The translations under genes were made by a program, and so were the position numbers. Below the pieces are notes generated by a model. It did no database searches. It worked only from the letters and a program-made list of their open reading frames with translations, and was not told the DNA's origin. Source: Stereum hirsutum FP-91666 SS1 (taxonomy: Eukaryota; Basidiomycota; Agaricomycetes; Russulales; Stereaceae). From it: DNA of 64,000 bases. Positions 58,548-64,000 of the stretch are shown here, one piece after another; position 1 is the first letter of the stretch; each line of letters begins with the position of its first letter. The stretch lies in contig NW_006763141.1 of assembly GCF_000264905.1 (NCBI RefSeq), positions 552,600-616,599 of the forward strand, in the 5' to 3' direction.

Positions 58548-61279
58548 ATGTTTTCCTTTGTACCACTTGCTCAGGCTCCTCATACTCTCTCGCTGAAGAC
58601 TCTATCCTCGTCGTATCCTTCTGAGGACTTTTCTCTGCGTCATGACCATCCTCGCCACACCCACCCTCGCCACACTCAGAGCATCCTTCCCTTCGTCGAT
58701 GATGTTTCCTCCTCTTCTTCAGAACTCTATGTTTCTCGTCAACGTTACTATGAGGCTCTAGCCGAAGCTCGCGCTGCTGAGGCCGAGTATCTCCAGGCTC
58801 AGGCTCGCGCTCGCGCGGAAGAAGCCAGAATCGAACGCCAGCGAGCCCTCCAAGCCGCTGCCAGGCAGAGGGCCTACGAAGAGGAAGTTGCGCGCCAAGC
58901 ACGTGTGAAGGAGATCGAGGAAATACACAAGATGGCGAAAGCTCTCCAGATGGAGAGGGAGAGGTCGGAGAAGATCGAGTCCTTGAAGAGGCGGATGCTT
59001 GGAATGCCCCAGGCTGAGGTTGACGTCCCAAGACTTGCAGCTTGCGGCCAGCAGCCGCAAACACCTGATCGTCGCGAAGAGCAAGAGGCTCTGAGGGCAT
59101 TCTACGATTTCTTCTATGGTGGCACACCCGTGCGCAAGGTACGTTTATCTTCGTATTCTGTCCCAATATTGCTTTCTGACGTTTCAATGGGCATACAGCC
59201 AGCTCCTGCTTCAGCAGAACGCGTCTCTATTTCACCCACTACATTATCTCCAGCCTTCGTCCCTCCAACTCCTGCTTCCGAGACTCAACTCAAATCGCGT
59301 TCCGCAGTCCCTCACTCCTCGCCGCAGCCTGACGAGGACGCAAACGCGAACCTCCTTTCCCACCTTTTCGGCGTCTCGCTGGACGATGCGAAGAAAGTGT
59401 TCCCGGTCGAGTCTGCTAGCCCTCCCGCTCACGCCACGGCGCCTGTTCCAGCACCCACCCCTACGAAGGCGAAGCCTACAACCACGTCGAATATTCAGGA
59501 GGACAAGTCGGCTGAAGCTGCCGCGTTCAAGATCTTCGCAGAGATGTTTGGTCTCAGGCCTGCTTCAGCGGCATCGAATCAGACTGAGAAGAAGGCTGCT
59601 CCTCCGACGACTGCTGTACGTTTCTCTTACCCGAGAGTCTTCTATTCGTTGTTCTGATTTTGAGCTCGTTCTTCAGACCGTTGTTCCTGGCGATAATTCT
59701 GCTCAGGCAGTTGGTGTCAAGCAGAAAGCTTCGCACCAAGCACCCTCGTCCCCATCTCCCGATAAATCATCTACGCCGGCACCTGCCTCAGCTTCGCCCG
59801 TGGACAGGCCTTCCTCCCCAAGCAAGCTCGCCACCCGCCTGCAGGAGGGCTTGTCATCAGGCAAGCTGGACAAAGAGATGGAAGAGGTCGTTAAGAGCCT
59901 ATTGACAAGTCTCGCTGGCCCAGCCAAGCATCAGAAGCCTGAGGCTAACTCTGAGTCGAAGTTACCTGACGTTCAGGAGTCAGCACCCAGAGTAAGTCTC
60001 ATTTCAGAAGGTCAACGGTGAAATGCTCAATATTCTAACGATTTTCGTGCACTTATAGGATAATAATCACAATGCATCTTCCTCTCCACCCCGTCCACCC
60101 ATCTCGATCTCCATCCCGCCTATGAACACCAACGCCCCCGCCACATCTACACTCTCATTTCCAGAACCTCCCTCTCCCGCCGAATCCACCCACTCTACTC
60201 TCTCCAACCACTCCACAATGTCCATCCTCTCCATCGACAAAATCGAGTCCTCGTTCTACGAACTTCGTGACTCCTTCACATTCCCTTCTTCGCTCGACTT
60301 TGTCGCCACCGCCACACAAGACGGCGAAGACGGACTGGAGCTCGCGTTCACACCGACCAACACCCCGCTCCGCGCATACGAACATTCACTGAACGGGTTG
60401 TTGGCTCAGTTGGATGAGGTGGAGAGTGAGGGGGACGAGAGTGTGAGGGGGAGGCGGAGGGAGGCGGTCAGGGAAGTTGAGATGGAGTTGGAGAGGATTG
60501 AGAGGAGGGTTGGGGAGATGAGGCGGGCGGAGGAGGGGAGAAGAAAAAAGGTCGAGGTGAAGGCAGAGGTCGAGCGTGCAGAGGAAGTTGAGAAAGAAAT
60601 CGAGGAGATGAAGGAGGCCGAGGAAGCTGAGGAGGAAGCTGAGGTTAGATCTGCCGCTGTCGACGTCACGCCTGAGGCAACGACTTCCAGTACTACCCTC
60701 CACGATCTGAAGAAGTCGGAAGCCGAGTTGCTCCCTGCATCTGCATCGACGGGGGAATCGCAGTCTGCCACCACCACCTTCTCCCTCGTCGACCCTTCCG
60801 ATGCTGCCACTCCCGACGACGGCATGTCCGGTTCGACTTCGTCTGACATTGATTCTATCAGAGACGTCGAGGATGGTGGACTACAGATCTCCTCGGCCCA
60901 GGACGTCGACGTCTCTGACTCCGTCAACGAAATTCGTTCAGACTTCGAACCTTCACCGAAGTCTGCAGAATCCGACACTACTTCTCCGTCTACTTCCCTA
61001 ACATCGACACCGTCTTCACCCCACATCGCCTCCGACTCTGACGCCTCATCGTCCGCCACCCCTGTCGATGTGAAGCCTTCACCATCACCGGTCGAGTCGG
61101 ATCCTGCACCTCTTGCTTCTTCCTCAATCTCGCCTTCCGATAGGCAGTCATCGGAGAAGGCAGACGGGGATCATGATGCGGTGCTTGTATACGGGCAGAC
61201 GAAGGATAGTGATCCCGAGGGGCCTTCAGAGAGTAGGAGTTCGGTAGATGGGGATGAATGGACGAAGGTTGATGCATAG
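58548..61279 (+). CDS. BAG-domain Hsp70 co-chaperone
   Basis: Exons: join(58548..59138,59199..59615,59677..59991,60059..61279), 847 residues; every intron falls in phase 0. BAG domains bind the Hsp70 ATPase and act as nucleotide-exchange factors. The BAG domain covers about 495-590: IDKIESSFYELRDSFTFPSSLDFV, TPTNTPLRAYEHSLNGLLAQLDEVESEGDESVRGRRREAVREVEMELERIERRV, the last part forming the three-helix core. N-terminal 65-165 is a long charged helix (EALAEARAAEAEYLQAQARARAEEARIERQR). The rest is Ser/Pro-rich and disordered, and the C-terminus ends DEWTKVDA. Closest in layout to the large agaricomycete BAG proteins. Start at the ATG 58548 avoids an implausible upstream extension. Confidence 0.9.
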
Positions 61280-61794
61280 ATATTTCTCTTGATTTTCCAC
61301 TGAACTCTTATCTCGAGTGGCGAGGGATGTAGTCTTACATGTACTCAGTATACCTGATTGTATTCTTATTGCTCTTTCACATTCTATACTAGTAGCATTC
61401 TTGATGATGATTTCGCCTCTTTTGAACGGAGTGACGGGCACGAGATCTCAATAACATTATTCCCCTCCTATAAATCGTGCCCACGAAGAATTTCATCGGG
61501 ACTTGTACTTGTAAGCGATATAGAGTTGTATCCATCGTCCCACAATTCCACATATATGGTAAGAGATCCCGAACACAGACGAAACCACCGAGATAATGAC
61601 AACGAGACAGGCCACACACATAGCAGGGGTAGACAAACTATAATACGCGGCTCGGTTGTGAGAGGGGAAGGTCATCGTACTGTGGCCACCGGCGGGACTG
61701 AAATTTATCGGTTAAAGCACAGCGACGAAGTCGAGTACTAGAAACATAACGCGTTCTGTATGATGGATTTTTGACTCTGTTGAATAGTAGGCCC
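61280..61794. other. Convergent 3' spacer
   Basis: Between the ends of the BAG gene (plus) and the F-box gene (minus). Short overlapping frames on both strands, no family features; nothing supported. Confidence 0.6.
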
Positions 61795-63598
61795 TCAAAG
61801 CCCATAAACGATCTCGCCCTCCTTCAGAGAACAGTCGTTAGTGTCGTTCAGCTTCCTAACCACCCATTTGACCCCCTCTTCCTCTGTACCTCTGATAATA
61901 ACAGCCTTCATATCCCATGAGATGACTACTAGAAGCTTCTTTATCGCGCGTGAGAGCTTTTGAAGAGTGGCATTGTTGTTGGCGTAAACATGTTCGAGGT
62001 CGGCGAAGTGTACGAGATTACGAGCTTCCAGGGTGGTCAGCTCCGGAAACTTCAAATAAAGCGAACACCACTATCGGGCGAACAGAGGGGTCGTCCTTTA
62101 GCGTAAGCTCGGCTCTGCCTGAGTAAGTGAAACTACACACTTTTTCCACGTTTATGTCTGTTGAATGGGTGGAATCGAGATAGTCAAATCTCTGAATCCA
62201 CGGTACGGCCGATGCGAGTAAGAACATGTCTTCGATCCGGGCATGGTGTCCTACGGAAATGCTCCTGAGGGAGCGACAGTCACATAGGGCGTCGAGAAAA
62301 GCAGAGCGCCAAGGGGACAGAATAGCGCAGTCCCATATATCATCGTCTTGGCCCTCGTGCTCAGGCTCCCAGTCGGGGTCGAGGTCGGGGTCGAAAAACT
62401 CAAACAGAACGACGGTTTCATTGACTTCTATGCCTGAGAGAAATTCCAGGGTTCCCTTGACGTGCGGTAGAATCGCAGCCGCTTGCATGGAGGAACAAGA
62501 AAGTCGTTTGAGACGAGGAAGGACTCTCCCACCATCATCAGACTGCAACAGTGAGGTGAAATCTCCTCCTTGGTATCCGGGAAGCATTCGCCCGATAACA
62601 ACTTCTTCTAATACCTGGTGTGCTTTGAGGAATGACGCCATGCAAGCAGCGCTACAACCGATTCCGTTGGTGAGCTGGAGAGTGTGAAGATTGGGCCAGG
62701 AGGAGGACGGTAAAGAGTGTGTGATGCTTGCGACTCCTAGATAGCGGTAGGTCTGTATTGAAAGAGACAACAACTGAAAAGAGGAGAATGTAAGATGGGG
62801 CGCTCGCAAGAATAACGGATCGGAAGGAATTATCGCACCTCGAGTTCGGGGCAATTATTCACTAGCATGTGCATGAGAGGGTCCAAGTCAGGTTCTTCCG
62901 GCATGGGGTTCACAGTGTCTAACGCGTCGGAGAACATTTTGAATTCCCTCAATCCAGACATATCGAGGAACTTTGGTACATAAATAATAATGTCAGCCAG
63001 GGTTTGCGAGTACACACAACCGAGGTCCTCTCACCGAAGGTGACTGCAAGATGCCATCTCCTCTCTCCGCACAATCGAGAACATCTAGTCTTCGAACTGT
63101 CCCAAGCTCCTTCAAAGTGCTCCATAGGCCATGTCTGCCGCGTAAGCTAGGCGGCGCTTCGCGGTGCCATGCAAACTCCCGCAGACATTTCATGTTGCGC
63201 ACGGCAGAAACAATCAATTTCTCCTGTTCTAAATCAGACTCCAGGTCCGACCGTGTAAACGAGTGGTGAATAGCACTGTCTGGGAGTGATGGTATGCGCC
63301 TGGAGACGTTGTAACCGATTATCGGAGTCAATGGAGGGAGTCCCTCTTGGAGGACGAATAGAATTCGGACTTTGGCAGCTTGGGGGGCCTTATATGCGAA
63401 GTATTCCCATATGGAGTTCTCTCCTGAGAACGGCGCCCGTACGAAGCGGAAGGAAAGATGGTTGGGAATGATGAGACGAGCCAGATTCTTCGTAGAGCAC
63501 GAGAGGGAAAGAAGAGCGGCTGGAGAGTCGATGGCGTCAATGACCTCATCAAGAATTTCGGGCGGCACGCCAAGAAGGCTTGGAGACGGAGCAGTCAT
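61795..63598 (-). CDS. F-box protein with leucine-rich-repeat-like region
   Basis: Exons: complement(join(61795..62049,62141..62773,62839..62970,63035..63598)), 527 residues; all introns phase 0. The F-box opens the chain: LLGVPPEILDEVIDAIDSPAALLSLSCSTKNLARLIIP at about 8-45. The rest is irregular leucine-rich sequence, for example LREFAWHREAPPSLR, LHTLQLTNGIGC, LPRLKRLSC and LRSISVGHHARIEDMF. Exon 3 ends at AAA|GTGTGT, which joins INVEK to FPELTTLEARNLVHF; reading through would end after about 30 codons. Not closely similar to the inverted F-box pair at 34-36 and 50-52 kb. Likely an SCF ubiquitin-ligase receptor; target unknown. Confidence 0.85.
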
Positions 63599-64000
63599 AG
63601 CAGGAATGAATTGGAAGGGTGGGTTGACTCCTATCCAGGTTAGACTCGGATATACAGCTCTGGTGAAGGTTCGCGAATATTCAAGACGTATGATGCCTGC
63701 AGCTGTGAAAGTTGTCAGACTAGGATGTCGACCGGTCCAATTTCTAGGTTTCCTGCTCGATGAATGGCAAGACTCGGATCGGACAATTTCAGAATCAGAG
63801 ACAAAAGATCGGGAAGATAGGAAGATGGTTGTTGTTGTCTTCTGCTTTGAGACGTTGCCTGTCGGAAAATGCCGGGTCAAACTGAACTCAATTCGGGTGC
63901 AGCCGTTCCATGCATACGCCACAACTCAACTCAACCAGAACCACAATACCGCCGCTCACCCCAGCTCGCTTTTGACGTACTCACTGATAGTATCTTAGCT
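63599..64000. other. Upstream region of F-box gene, window edge
   Basis: 5' leader/promoter of the minus-strand F-box gene. The minus-strand frame stays open back to 63922, but the F-box starts properly only at the ATG at 63598. No other gene seen. Confidence 0.5.

Noticed and set aside
1..64000. CRISPR arrays, rRNA, operons
   Set aside because: No regularly spaced direct repeats or rRNA-like blocks; the spliced gene structure is eukaryotic.

Overview
This window looks like nuclear DNA of a mushroom-forming basidiomycete (Agaricomycetes). Nearly every gene is split by many short GT-AG introns, often 50-60 bases. There are two STE3-type pheromone receptors, several multi-exon P450s, agaricomycete F-box proteins and a GH28 pectinase. 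Species cannot be told from sequence alone. All exon structures were worked out by eye from reading frame, splice signals and family motifs, and they close in frame unless stated.

Layout. 1-7.6 kb: a double-Myb (telobox) telomere-binding protein cut by the window edge, an unresolved small gene, and proteasome lid subunit RPN9 with very long introns, all on the minus strand. 8.5-10.9 kb: a three-finger C2H2 regulator. 12.2-14.6 kb: a 13-exon P450. 16.3-22.1 kb: two STE3-like seven-helix pheromone receptors on the minus strand, about 2 kb apart, the hallmark of a B (pheromone/receptor) mating-type region; no pheromone precursor gene was found. 22.9-24.5 kb: a membrane/coiled-coil protein of unknown function. 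25.4-30.9 kb: two tandem, closely related P450s. 31.1-33.5 kb: an MFS sugar transporter with two probable GC-AG introns.

34.5-36.5 kb: an F-box protein whose inverted paralogue lies at 50.6-52.6 kb. 36.7-38.1 kb: a gene-poor stretch with a degenerate tandem duplication, one copy of which carries a MITE-like element. 39.6-49.9 kb: a disordered protein, an EXPERA-domain protein, a BTB protein and a 30-exon glycogen phosphorylase. 53.6-64 kb: a GH28 polygalacturonase with a reading-frame problem in exon 2, a SesA/ubiquitin-like-domain protein, a BAG-domain co-chaperone and another F-box protein.

How the genes fit together. The receptors would sense mating pheromone and drive B-regulated development. 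P450s, the sugar transporter, glycogen phosphorylase and polygalacturonase form a metabolic background of oxidation, sugar uptake, reserve mobilisation and plant-wall attack. F-box, BTB, RPN9 and BAG proteins belong to protein turnover and quality control. There is no sign of operons, CRISPR, rRNA or a convincing tRNA.
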